A stretch of DNA of 64,000 nt from Chlorogloeopsis sp038404745 (GTDB lineage: Bacteria; Cyanobacteriota; Cyanobacteriia; Cyanobacteriales; Nostocaceae), in the NCBI RefSeq assembly GCF_038404745.2, contig NZ_JAYKTT020000053.1:107782-171781 (forward strand), given 5' to 3'. Of the stretch, positions 8,037-17,489 are shown piece by piece (position 1 is the first letter of the stretch; each line of letters starts with the position of its first letter). A program made the position numbers and the translations under genes. The notes below the pieces were generated by a model. It saw only the letters and a list, made by a program, of their open reading frames with translations. It did no database searches and was not told the origin of the DNA.

Positions 8037-8730
8037 CGCGGCATTAGGAATTAATTTGCTCCATGCCAATCAACAAGGAGCCGATCATAACCGATCGCAT
8101 TTTGATGAATGGGGAATTACTTGTTTCAATATCATGAGTAGTCCCGGTGCTGGCAAAACAGCACTATTAGAGCGTACCCTAGCAACTTTGAGTGATGAGT
8201 TAAAAATTGCTGTGATTGAAGGGGATATGACAACCGATTTAGACGCAGAACGCCTGCGGAAATATGGTGTTCCTGTGATTGCAATTAATACGGGGCGTTC
8301 TTGTCATTTGGATTCCAAAATGGTAGCAGGTGGAATTTATCGATTTGAACACGAGTATAACCCTAATGAATTTGATTTAGTATTGGTAGAAAATGTTGGT
8401 AATTTAGTTTGTCCAGCCGAGTTTGAAGTTGGAGAACACGCCAAAATTGCTTTATTAAGTGTGACTGAAGGTGAAGATAAACCGCTCAAGTATCCGATTA
8501 TGTTTCAAGAAGCGGATTGTCTTTTAATTACTAAAATCGATTTGGCTCCTTATTTAGATGTTGATATTAGCCAGATTGAAGCAAATGTTCGGCAAATGAA
8601 TCCTGATGTGACGATTATTCCTGTTTCTGCCAAAACTGGTGAAGGATTAGAAGCTTGGTTTGATTGGGTGCGATCGCAAACATCACAACCACAGCAAGAT
8701 TGTGCTTTACACCTGCTAGCTAAAAGTTAG
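8020..8730 (+). CDS. ghaB: GhaB, HypB-like GTPase for GdmH nickel insertion
   Basis: The 236-residue product is a SIMIBI-class G protein of the HypB/UreG type. Its Walker A is SSPGAGKTALLE near residue 40. It also has VIEGDMTTDLDAERL, LVLVENVGNLVCPAEF, VTEGEDKPLKYP and ITKIDLAPYL, the NKxD-equivalent. These enzymes use GTP hydrolysis to hand nickel to an apo-enzyme; with GhaA next door and GdmH upstream the client is almost certainly GdmH. The open frame extends to a TTG at 7999, but the ATG at 8020 is the natural start. No hydrogenase genes are in the window, supporting the guanidine role over hydrogenase maturation. Confidence 0.9.
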   Translation: MHQTFDAALGINLLHANQQGADHNRSHFDEWGITCFNIMSSPGAGKTALLERTLATLSDELKIAVIEGDMTTDLDAERLRKYGVPVIAINTGRSCHLDSKMVAGGIYRFEHEYNPNEFDLVLVENVGNLVCPAEFEVGEHAKIALLSVTEGEDKPLKYPIMFQEADCLLITKIDLAPYLDVDISQIEANVRQMNPDVTIIPVSAKTGEGLEAWFDWVRSQTSQPQQDCALHLLAKS

Positions 8731-8784
8731 TATAACTTACGTAATTTACCCATCATTTCTAATTCGTATCTCAAATCTTTTCTT

Positions 8785-9072
8785 TCCTTTCTTTGTGCTC
8801 TTTGTGTGCTTCGTGGTTGGTTAAAAACTATAGTTTTCATAGCTTAGTAACGCATTAAACTTTTAGCAGAATAACGAACCACATAGACACGGTAGACGCG
8901 TTCGCCGTCAGGCGTTGCGTTAGCTAGCGGCTTCCGTTCAGCGAAGCTGTTCCCGTTCCCCGAAAGGGGTTCCCGCAGGGTAGGGTAGGTACGACTTCCC
9001 GCAGGGTAGGACGCAAAGTACACGAAGAAAAAAGGAAGAAAGAGTTTCATGAATGATTTGGGATTGCTATAT
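8785..9072. repeat. Composite cyanobacterial intergenic repeat region
   Basis: This 404-base gap between ghaB and the transporter is packed with repeats. TTCCCGCAGGGTAGG occurs twice (8970-8984, 8996-9010). GTTCCCCGAAAGGGGTTC forms a hairpin. 'ctttctttgtgctctttgtg' on the left is roughly mirrored by 'cacgaagaaaaaaggaagaaag' on the right. A 21-base word, aatgatttgggattgctatat (9052-9072), repeats with one change from 6084-6104. An 88-codon minus-strand frame here (8844-9110) is repeat translation, not a gene. Confidence 0.65.
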
Positions 9073-9134
9073 AAACCTGGTTGAACCAACATAATCAATA
9101 CCTCCATCAATGCACAAGTCAGTAGTGAGGTAAA

Positions 9135-10158
9135 ATGAGAATTCGCAATTTACTATCTCTATTCACAATCTTTTTACTCAGTTTTATTATTGCTGTCAGT
9201 TGTACTCCATCTCGGCAAACCTCCACATCTAACAACTCTACAGCAATTCAACTAGGTTTTAGTGCTTGGCCGGGTTGGTTTCCTTGGCAAGTAGCTCAAG
9301 AACAAAAGTTATTTGCAGCAAACAAAGTTAATGTAGATTTGAAGTGGTTTGATGGCTACTTAGATTCCATTAATGCTCTCAGAGCAGGGCAACTAAATGC
9401 AAATACTCAAACCTTGAATGATACAATTAGCTCAGTCAGTCGCCGCAGGTTCAGATCAAGTTATCGTTTTAGTCAACGATAATTCAACTGGAAACGACAA
9501 AATTATTGTCCGAGAAGGGATTAATAGTATTGCTGATTTAAAAGGTAAAAAAGTTGCTGCTGAAGAAGGAACTGTTGACCATTTTCTTTTATTACTAGGC
9601 TTGAGAAAAGCTGGTTTAACTCAAGCTGATATTCAATTTCAACCGTTAGAAACAGGTGCAGCAGCAGCGGCTTTTGTTGCTGGGCAAGTTGATGCCGTTG
9701 GAGTTTTTGCACCTTTTACTACAAGAGCTTTATCACGTCCTGGTAGCAAAGAATTATTTAGTTCTAAAGACTTTCCTGGTGCAATTCCCGACCATTTAGT
9801 TGTTACTCGTCAACTAATTAATGAGCGTCCGCAAGATGTGCAATCTTTAGTGAATACTTGGTTTGCTACTTTGGATTTTATGAAAGCAAATCCAGAAAAA
9901 GCTTACGAAATTATGGCGAAAAGGGCTGGGGTTTCGGTTGCAGAATATAAGGATTACGACGCAGGCACTAAAATATTTTCTTTACAGGAGAATTTGCAAG
10001 CATTTAGTCCTGGTAACAACATGACATCCTTGAGTTATGCTGCTGGAGAAATTAGCAAATTTCTGGGTGAAACTGGTTTGATTAAACAAGCGCCTAATCT
10101 TAATCAAATCTTTGACGATCGCTTTGTCAAAGCCTACGCTGCAAAACAGAAATCATGA
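9135..10158 (+). pseudogene. ABC transporter substrate-binding lipoprotein (SsuA/TauA/NrtA type), split by a 4-bp duplication
   Basis: The first frame (9135-9482) encodes a lipoprotein signal (FIIAVSCTP, Cys near residue 23) and the N-terminal lobe. The second (9418-10158) encodes the rest (DLKGKKVAAEEGTVDHFLLL, GQVDAVGVFAPF, PDHLVVTRQL). The frames part at CAGTCAGT (9433-9440). Removing one CAGT restores a smooth reading SSVAAGSDQVIV and a full protein of about 340 residues, so a 4-bp duplication or a sequencing error is the cause. The gene sits where Synechocystis has sll1080 beside the guanidine hydrolase genes, so the natural ligand may be guanidine or a related compound. The stop overlaps the permease start. 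Confidence 0.88.
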
Positions 10159-11003
10159 ACCAATACGCTGAAGATTTGCAAGTCATGAACTCTAGGCAAC
10201 CTCAGAAAATGTTATCACAAACTGTCTTTTGGCGCATTGCTGAGGATATTCCTAAAAAATTGGCTTGGACTTTAATGTTTTTGTCCATAGCTGTTCCTAT
10301 CCTTTTATGGTGGATTATTTCTAATACCGGGTTAATTCCATCTTTGTTTCTGCCAACTCCCACTCAAGTTTGGGATGCATTCCAAAGACTTTTGGGAACT
10401 GGAGATTTACAAAAAGATATTTTCTTTAGTTTGTTTCGTGTTATTGCTGGGTTTTTACTAGCAGCAATTATTTCCATTCCTTTGGGAACTTTAATGGGAA
10501 CATTTGCCAGCATTCGAGCATTATTAGAGCCAATTATCGGTATTGTCCGGTATATGCCAGCCCCAGCTTTTATTCCCCTACTAATTTTATATTTTGGACT
10601 GGGGGAAACTCCCAAAATTATGCTGATTTTTATCGGCACGCTATTTTTTAATACCTTAATGGTAATGGATGCAGTCAAGTTTGTTCCCAAGGAATTACTA
10701 GAAACTACTTATACTTTGGGTGGGGAAAGAAAACAAGTTTTACTGCAAGTCATTTTTCCATTTATTCTGCCCAATATTATTGATGCCTGCCGCGTCAATA
10801 TGGCAGCATCTTGGAACTTAGTTATAGTTTCAGAATTAGTGGCGGCGACAGAAGGTTTAGGGCGGAGAATTAGCGTCGCTCAAAGATATCTTAAAACCGA
10901 TGAAATTTTTGCAGGCTTGATTGTGATTGGTTTAATTGGCTTAACAATTGACCTTTTGTTTCGATTGTTACTGCGCGTTGCTTGTAAATGGGCTAGGGAT
11001 TAG
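10155..11003 (+). CDS. ABC transporter permease (SsuC/TauC type)
   Basis: The 282-residue membrane protein has about six hydrophobic segments and the inner-membrane permease loop with EPIIGIVRYMPAPAFIPL and ETTYTLGGERKQVLLQVIFP, the coupling helix region that contacts the ATPase. The ATG at 10155 overlaps the stop of the binding-protein gene by 4 bases. It corresponds by position to sll1081 of Synechocystis in the guanidine locus. It would pair with the ATPase at 11079 to import a small nitrogen compound, but specificity rests on the broken binding protein. Confidence 0.88.
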   Translation: MNQYAEDLQVMNSRQPQKMLSQTVFWRIAEDIPKKLAWTLMFLSIAVPILLWWIISNTGLIPSLFLPTPTQVWDAFQRLLGTGDLQKDIFFSLFRVIAGFLLAAIISIPLGTLMGTFASIRALLEPIIGIVRYMPAPAFIPLLILYFGLGETPKIMLIFIGTLFFNTLMVMDAVKFVPKELLETTYTLGGERKQVLLQVIFPFILPNIIDACRVNMAASWNLVIVSELVAATEGLGRRISVAQRYLKTDEIFAGLIVIGLIGLTIDLLFRLLLRVACKWARD

Positions 11004-11078
11004 GCAAGGGAACAGAGAACTCTTACCAGGGAACAGGAACATAGAAAATTTGTAATTAATTTTGTTTAGGAATTTGAT

Positions 11079-11876
11079 ATGCATTTAGAAGTTAATCAAC
11101 TCCACAAGCAATTTAATACTAGACGCGGTTCTTTGACTGCGCTGAAAAATATTAACTTGCATATAGAAGAGGGAGAGTTTGTCTGTGCGGTAGGGGCAAG
11201 TGGTTCTGGTAAATCAACTTTACTGCGATTAATTGCCGGATTGGATACTCCAACAGCGGGAGAGATTTTAGTTGATGGAATGCAGGTGACAGGGCCGGGG
11301 CCAGATCGCGGTATGGTATTTCAAAGCTACACTCTTTATCCCTGGATGAGTGTTGCAGAAAACGTCGAATTTGGTTTAAAGCTACAAGGTGTACCAAAAC
11401 AAAGACGGCGACAACAAACAGCTTATTATCTAGAAGTAGTTGGTTTGTCGGGGTTTGCGAAAGCGCTACCAAAGGAACTTTCTGGTGGCATGAAGCAGAG
11501 GGTGGCGATCGCTCGTGCTTTAGCATCACAACCCAAAATTTTACTCATGGATGAACCCTTTGGCGCGTTGGATGTGCAGACAAAAGAAGTTATGCAGCAA
11601 TTTCTGCTAGAAATTTGGCGCAGCACCAACACCACAATTTTTATGATTACTCACGATGTTGAGGAAGCAATTTTTCTATCTCAGCGCATATATGTGTTAA
11701 GCTCACGACCGGGTACCGTGAAGCAGGAATTACAAATTCAACTGCCCAGCGAATCTCATCCTCAAATCAAACGTCATCCTGTATTTCAACAATACAAAGA
11801 CAAAGTGATGAAACTACTGTGCGAAGATGGGTACAAAGTCGGCAGCAGCCTGGAGGATTTACCTTTAGCGATCTGA
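11079..11876 (+). CDS. ABC transporter ATP-binding protein (SsuB/TauB type)
   Basis: The 265-residue ATPase has Walker A GASGSGKST near residue 37, Q-loop MVFQSYTLYPW, signature LSGGMKQRVAIARAL near 132, Walker B ILLMDEPFGALD near 153 and the switch histidine in MITHDVEEA. It is the energy-supplying subunit for the permease at 10155. A 75-base gap separates the two and contains a G/A-rich intergenic repeat (11005-11042), so co-transcription is likely but not as tight as in the upstream genes. A weak stem (ATCTG/CAGAT, 11871-11889) with a short T run follows. Confidence 0.9.
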   Translation: MHLEVNQLHKQFNTRRGSLTALKNINLHIEEGEFVCAVGASGSGKSTLLRLIAGLDTPTAGEILVDGMQVTGPGPDRGMVFQSYTLYPWMSVAENVEFGLKLQGVPKQRRRQQTAYYLEVVGLSGFAKALPKELSGGMKQRVAIARALASQPKILLMDEPFGALDVQTKEVMQQFLLEIWRSTNTTIFMITHDVEEAIFLSQRIYVLSSRPGTVKQELQIQLPSESHPQIKRHPVFQQYKDKVMKLLCEDGYKVGSSLEDLPLAI

Positions 11877-11893
11877 AAGAATTACAGATTGTT

Positions 11894-13102
11894 TTAAGAA
11901 GAACGAAAAAGCACACGCCCCGGTAGGATTTCATCGTTGATTTTGGCATAAACTCGTAAACAAGCAGATACTTCTCCCGGCACGCCGCCAGTATCTAGCT
12001 GTAAATCATCTTTTGAGAAAGCGTAAACATCGGCATAAATTCCCCACAACGGGCGGATCTGTACTTGGTAACCATTTTCACGGGCTTTTTCAACTGCTCC
12101 ATCCAGAGTGCGCCGTGCCTCTTGTTGCAGCTTGCCCCACCAAGAAAAGCGATCGCAGGTTGGTAAGTACACTAAAGAGTGAATAGCTTCGTCTAAATCG
12201 AGCTTGGCACGTAGAGCTGTAATTGGATCGGCATTGACAGTACCAAGGACACGGTGGAATCTGTCTATGAGTGCTGTAGTATACTTAAGTCTTTCTGATT
12301 CTAAATTTAAAGACCTTACACCAAAGCGATCCACGCTTTTGAGGGCATGGTGTAAACTCGTATCTATCTCGGTAAATTTAAGACATATAGTGACAACGCC
12401 CGCTAAGATATCTAACTCTGTACCTCGTGTTTGAAGTGTTAACCGCGGATCGAAGTTAATTTTATCTGATAAACACAATCCATTCGCTCTAATATTACCT
12501 TTCAAACCAGAGTAGATATATTCATGACGACAAAAAGCCAGCTGTTGCAGAGAAATTTTATCTTCGCAAGCACCTAATTGAGTTACTTCTGTCAAGAGCC
12601 GTTCTCGTCTTAAGTGAGCAACCTTTTCCGGAACTCGTAGCAGCAAGCGTTGCATTTCATCCCACAAATCGGCATCATTACTGCCATGAAATTGGTACTC
12701 ACCAATATAATGTGACAGTTCTTTATCGGCAAGCAAAGCATCACTCATGTGTTTGAGTTGGAGCTCGCCAGTCACCTCAGAGAGAACTGGCTCAAACACA
12801 TCCTCCCATGAGGTATTTTGAGGCTCTGAAGATGCAGAGAATCTATCAAAAACATTCCCCGCGTCCCCTTGTTCCCGTGTCTCCTTGTCCTCTTCTTTCC
12901 CCGTGTTTGTCTCTTTTTCTATTTTTGATTGCAAAATTTCATCCAACTCTTGCAACACTTCCTGACAAATATTACTGCCTGGATCTGTTGTGGATTGTTT
13001 GAGTGCTTCTTGTAATTGCGTTCTTAGCCCGCACAAACCCAAGCGCAGTACCCAAGCTAATTTTGAGTCCTCAATATTTAATAACTCGCTGAGGTGCTGC
13101 AT
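11894..13102 (-). CDS. Uncharacterised cyanobacterial protein, 402 residues
   Basis: I recognise no domain. The ATG at 13102 has a GGAGG ribosome site 4 bases before it. The protein is soluble. Residues about 1-60 are helical and leucine-rich. Residues about 62-82 are a charged low-complexity stretch (NTGKEEDKETREQGDAG) encoded by a G/A-rich DNA tract of the genome's intergenic repeat family (12858-12922). From about residue 100 there is ordinary globular sequence with conserved-looking blocks such as FCRHEYIYSGLKGNIRANGL and LVYLPTCDRFSWWGKLQQEA. The gene converges with the ABC transporter, 17 bases apart. The strong start and length support a real gene; no function is suggested by context. 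Confidence 0.75.
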   Translation of the reverse strand: MQHLSELLNIEDSKLAWVLRLGLCGLRTQLQEALKQSTTDPGSNICQEVLQELDEILQSKIEKETNTGKEEDKETREQGDAGNVFDRFSASSEPQNTSWEDVFEPVLSEVTGELQLKHMSDALLADKELSHYIGEYQFHGSNDADLWDEMQRLLLRVPEKVAHLRRERLLTEVTQLGACEDKISLQQLAFCRHEYIYSGLKGNIRANGLCLSDKINFDPRLTLQTRGTELDILAGVVTICLKFTEIDTSLHHALKSVDRFGVRSLNLESERLKYTTALIDRFHRVLGTVNADPITALRAKLDLDEAIHSLVYLPTCDRFSWWGKLQQEARRTLDGAVEKARENGYQVQIRPLWGIYADVYAFSKDDLQLDTGGVPGEVSACLRVYAKINDEILPGRVLFRSS

Positions 13103-13855
13103 TGAACCTCCATAAACTTTTTACATTAAACACTGATTATGAACCAAATTCTAATTAAAGCACTTACTATCCGTATTCCAGTGTAGAGCTAATAGTTTGT
13201 AAATTTGCTCAAACACTTGTTGTTTCTCCAAAAAGCAATAGACAATTTTTACTACATTCTGAGCTAGGAGAAAAGAACAAAATGCCAGATCAAAATTACT
13301 TAACAATTGAAGCGTTTATTACTTTACTAAAACTTTCAAGCTGGTAAATCTGGAAAATAGCTATATTCACACAGCATCATCGGTTGAAGCCAAGGAGGTT
13401 AAATTTCGGTAGCGATCGCTTCTGGGCAATCTTGGTGGGTGCTGGAATGAGCAATTGGATTATTTACTACGTCAATACAGATATTTATTAGTTTACACGC
13501 AGCTATTTAGGAAATTCTGCCTAGAACAATTATTAGACTGTTTGTATGCCGATACTAACTCAACGTAGTAATCATAGAGCTATGAGCTCGATAATTTCTG
13601 GATATGTGCGTAAATTGGCATGAAATTAATCCACTATTACTAGAGCTATGATGAAGCAGAATATAATTTGATTTTGTCACTATTTTTTAGGAGAAAGTCA
13701 AGTCAGATGCCCATGTGATTAAATCACACAACGAGGAAATAAAAATATTTCTTTTTCTATTCCCTGTTTCTCGTTCCCTATTTTCAAGACAGAAAGATTA
13801 AAAGCCTTGTTATAAACTTGTTATCAAAAAGATTAAAATTAGTTTTTAGAGATGA
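13103..13855. other. 753-base non-coding region
   Basis: No gene of normal size. It holds a 21-codon frame at 13282-13347 (MPDQNYLTIEAFITLLKLSS) with an AGGAG site about 9 bases upstream, too short to call. It also has a perfect 15-base palindrome TGTGATTAAATCACA at 13714-13728 and a C/T-rich repeat tract at 13757-13785. The palindrome resembles a CRP-type operator but has a 5-base rather than 6-base spacer. Confidence 0.5.
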
Positions 13856-14386
13856 TTATTGATTGTTTAGCGACGATTCCTTTTTATCGCTCAGTTTAAC
13901 CAAGCTCTCCAAAACATACCAAAGTAAAAGATACAACGCTGTTGTCTTCCAGCGTGCTGCTTGAGGAAGTACTCGCCTAAGCGCGATCACAACAGCAGCA
14001 TAGAGCACAAGTACACGCAAATCCATTGTTTCTTTTGTTGTCTGTTTGACTTGTTCACTTAAGCTAGACAGAACTGAAGTTAACTTCCTTGGTAACTGTG
14101 GTTTTTCGATGAGGGCATCGGTAAGAACAATGCCTAAAGCCTGTAACTTATTCTGAACATCCTCAAAATTAACAATCCTACCAGAGTAGTATATTGTGAT
14201 AGTACCTGCTTGAGAATTGGTTTTAACTCTATCAACTTGGGGAAAAAAGACTGCTATGGATCTAGCAATCTGTTCAATTGCTTGTAGATGTTGCTGATAA
14301 AATCTTAACCTAACTCGACCCGGTGTATTACTAACAACCTGTAAATATATCGGTGTGAATGAGTTATCTGGTGATAATTCCTTCAT
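13856..14386 (-). CDS. HMA2-like domain protein with C-terminal membrane segments
   Basis: The 176-residue protein starts with a ferredoxin-like domain of the HMA2 type. SNTPGRVRLRF near residue 20 corresponds to the SPGRxRxR signature, followed by FFPQVDRVKTNSQAGTITIYYSG near 48. There is no CxxC metal motif. After a linker come two hydrophobic stretches (VLVLYAAVVIALRRVLP, TTALYLLLWYVLESLV) that may anchor it in a membrane. The ATG at 14386 has GGAG 8 bases upstream. Such proteins are often linked to P-type ATPases in other bacteria, but none is near here. The role is unknown. Confidence 0.7.
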   Translation of the reverse strand: MKELSPDNSFTPIYLQVVSNTPGRVRLRFYQQHLQAIEQIARSIAVFFPQVDRVKTNSQAGTITIYYSGRIVNFEDVQNKLQALGIVLTDALIEKPQLPRKLTSVLSSLSEQVKQTTKETMDLRVLVLYAAVVIALRRVLPQAARWKTTALYLLLWYVLESLVKLSDKKESSLNNQ

Positions 14387-15417
14387 ATATTTTTCTCCAA
14401 AATAGAGTATTGTTAGTCTAACAGGGAAGTTTTGCCAACATTATGAGCTTGCAAGGATAACAAAGAACCTAAGAATACTTACCAGTAGTAACCACCTTCC
14501 CTCCTCAGCTTACTGCAATTTTTAGCTTTAGTAATGAATTGTTTTGGGACTCACTTAAAGAATAATGCCACTATAAGGTTACTACACCCAGGTAAGAAGC
14601 CAGTACCTTGCGAAGATTGTAGCAACTAGTATGGTAAGAAGTATGAGAGTGATATTTGAGGCTAGGAAATGGGTGTAACTTTGTTATAGCCACTCTTAAC
14701 AAAACATTCAAAAACTAAGTATGCATAAAGCACAATCAGCCGAATAAAATTGGTACCAGATTGATGAATCTAGTACCAAGTAAATTTGCATCAGGGCGTA
14801 TTTTAAAGTTAGTTATCCTACCGAAGGAATATTAAAATCAGCAGACTTACTATATTTACAAAAATCATGGATGTAGCTGGAAATGCTATTCTTAATTAAT
14901 TACTTACAAGCTTTTTATTTTTGACTTCTAAACTTATTGTGCCACTCTTAGTTAACTTAACAGCAGCCCACTTGAGTTGAAGTAGTGTTTTTTTCTTTTA
15001 AGAGAAATATTTTCGGCTTTGTTAGTAAAAGAATTTTACATCTACTAAATTTAGTATCTACCTTATATTAGGACTTACACAAAATTCCTCTAAAATCCTC
15101 TTTCCTTCATTTAATCTGCATTTTCTGCGGTTTATTATTCCATAACTCGTGCGTAAATATTGTTTATATTTTAAATTACTCTTATTTTACTACTTTTACA
15201 AATAAAAAACATATTCTTAGAAATTATTTTTATATCTTTACTACTTCCTATTTGTTTCTGGTACAGTTAATAGAAATTAGAAATAGGAAAAAAGCTTTGA
15301 TTTAATTAGATTAAATTACTATTAAATTCAGTTAAATGTGTTGTATACAATTGGGTTTTTTATTTGTTTGAAATTCTTCATTTACTCTATTAATCCCTGA
15401 TTTAACTCAGGGGAGTA
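14387..15417. other. 1.03-kb A+T-rich non-coding region
   Basis: Neither strand holds an open frame with good codon pattern or a ribosome site. I see no RNA fold or repeat strong enough to name. The region separates the HMA2 gene from the 3' end of the response regulator gene. Confidence 0.5.
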
Positions 15418-16170
15418 TCAACCAAACCGATAGCCAAAACCCCTCACAGTCACAAGATATTCAGGATTACTAGGATCAAGCTCTAATTTTTCGCGCAACC
15501 AACGGATGTGAACATCTACAGTTTTACTATCCCCGACATAATCCAGTCCCCAGATTCTATCGAGTAATTGCTCACGCGACCATACTCGCTGGGAAGAACT
15601 CATGAACAACTCTAGCAGGCGGTACTCTTTAGGTGACAGATTCACTTGTTGACCACGAACTAATACACAGTACTCTTGAGTATTCAAGATGATTTCCCTG
15701 AACTTGAATATTGCTGTTTGGGGTGAAGAACTTATGCGTTGGCGGCGGAGTAAAGCTCGACACCGAGCCACCAATTCACGCATACTAAAGGGTTTACTCA
15801 GGTAGTCATCTGCTCCCATTTCCAACCCCAGAATACGTTCAGGTTCACTACTTTTAGCACTAAGGATTAAAATCGGTACTGGGTTTCCCTGATAACGTAG
15901 TAAACGGCAAATATCTAATCCATTAATACCAGGTAGCATCAGATCAAGAATAATTAAGTCACAGCAAAACCCTTCTGTGTCCTGTTCAAAACTCTCAATA
16001 TATTCTACAGCAGACTGCCCATTAGCAACAGTTACCACTTTATAACCCTGCTCTTGCAATGCTATAGCTAGCATTTCCTGGATTATTTCTTCATCTTCTA
16101 CAATCAAAATACAACTAGTTTGCCCGATATTAGCTATACCGAAATCCTTGGTAAACTCATGACCGTACAT
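15418..16170 (-). CDS. OmpR/PhoB-family response regulator (paralogue of the one at 26919)
   Basis: The 250-residue protein has a receiver domain (ILIVEDEEII, phospho-acceptor Asp76 in LIILDLMLPG, Lys in DDYLSKPFSMREL) and a C-terminal winged helix (SPKEYRLLELF, SKTVDVHIRWLREKLE, TVRGFGYRFG). An N-terminal tail of about 19 residues precedes the receiver and is shared with the paralogue. No histidine kinase gene lies nearby. The gene is divergent from the lactate dehydrogenase to pyruvate kinase operon across a 1.3-kb gap, so it is a candidate regulator of that operon; this is inference from position only. Confidence 0.93.
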   Translation of the reverse strand: MYGHEFTKDFGIANIGQTSCILIVEDEEIIQEMLAIALQEQGYKVVTVANGQSAVEYIESFEQDTEGFCCDLIILDLMLPGINGLDICRLLRYQGNPVPILILSAKSSEPERILGLEMGADDYLSKPFSMRELVARCRALLRRQRISSSPQTAIFKFREIILNTQEYCVLVRGQQVNLSPKEYRLLELFMSSSQRVWSREQLLDRIWGLDYVGDSKTVDVHIRWLREKLELDPSNPEYLVTVRGFGYRFG

Positions 16171-17489
16171 TTATATCACCAAAGTTTGGGACTATACTTG
16201 TATTAATCTCAGTGATTGAGCCAACTATACTAATTTCAATGCATCTATAAATTTCCATAACTACCATCTACTAAAATTGAAGTATAGAATCAAGAAATAA
16301 GACATCTATAAAAACATAGGTCATTGCTTACAAGTAGTGCTTTTGGTACTTGACTACAAATTTCCAAAGAAAAAGCCCACCATTTAAATGGGCGTTAAGC
16401 GGATGAATACTAAGTTTGGCTTTTTAAGTAATTTAGAATTAAAAAATAAGACATTTATAAGGAAATTATAAAGGTACCTTTTCTAGCCCTAAGGAAGAGG
16501 AGAAGACAAGGAGAAAATCTTTCCCAGTTTCTTGTGACTAATCTCTCTTCTAAAACGGCGAGTTAGGTAACAGACATGGAATGCGATCGCACTTGCGCCC
16601 AATATAGTAAACCTAACAAAGGATACAGGAAAAACTATAGTCTAGCTTGGTGACAAATAATCAAGATATATTGATGAAATATTTGAACTCAAACCTCTCT
16701 ATTATTAACAATGTACTAGCTTAAAATCTAAAACTGTTTGTAAAATAAAGTTTGAGTAAAAGAATATCTTTTATTTAATTTTAGGTTAATTACAGGTTAA
16801 GTGTTATCAACTTATAACATTAAGAATTTTATTAGCAGCTTTTATATTTTTCTTAAAAGAAGCTAAGTTGCTAGCGCAAATAGAATTAAGAAAAAATTAA
16901 CCAAAAGTTATACTTTAATATCAATTTTAAATATATAATTATCTATCTAAAATTTTTAAGCAAATTAATTTTTGTGCAATCTATTGAATTCTATGTAAAT
17001 AGAATCTGTAATGCATGAAAAGTCAACTTTTGGAATTTTGGCTTAGATATCTCTGAATAAATTACTAACTTTTATATGGTAGATATAAACGATATATAAA
17101 AACAGAATTAAATAAAAAAATGATATATTAAACACTTGAGGCGAATCCTTGTTGTATGCTTAGATTGTGCCAATTAAAAAATTATTATTTCCAAGCTTTA
17201 CTTGGTGATTGACAACGTTTATCTTAATTGTTTTAGCGCACGTTCACCTGAATTAGCAGAGTATTTTTTGTCAATCAAACTACCTTTTTATTAGATAGGA
17301 GTAAATGTAGTAGTATTCTTAGCTAATAGCAAACCGCACCTATCTGAAAATCTGAAAATGATTGATTTAAATACTGAATAATACACTAGAGTAAGGGAAA
17401 TTAAGCAGCTATTAACAAAAGCCGACGATATTCAGCATTGAGTTCTGAGTTCAAACACACTTGTTAAAGATTCATGTCAGGAGTTTTGC
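16171..17489. other. 1.3-kb non-coding region between the regulator and the lactate dehydrogenase operon
   Basis: A+T-rich, with no protein-coding frame I can support on either strand. It should hold the divergent promoters of the regulator gene and of the ldh operon. A minus-strand terminator is present at 16370-16393 with no known gene feeding it, so a small RNA transcribed leftward from about 16400-16700 is possible. Confidence 0.5.
16370..16393 (-). terminator. Intrinsic terminator on the minus strand without an assigned gene
   Basis: Read on the minus strand, GCCCA-TTTAAATGG-TGGGC (16393-16375) is followed by CTTTTTC-type sequence with four Ts. The inner CCATTTAAATGG is itself a perfect palindrome. 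In the plus direction there is no T run. The only genes nearby on the minus strand start to the left of it, so the transcript it ends is unknown. Confidence 0.5.

Noticed and set aside
8844..9110. 88-codon minus-strand frame between ghaB and the transporter
   Set aside because: Its text (AERKPLANATPDGERV) is the translation of well-known cyanobacterial intergenic repeats; there is no ribosome site.
13714..13728. TGTGATTAAATCACA as a CRP (cAMP receptor) operator
   Set aside because: The spacer is 5 bases, not the 6 of TGTGA-N6-TCACA, and no start codon lies at a suitable distance.
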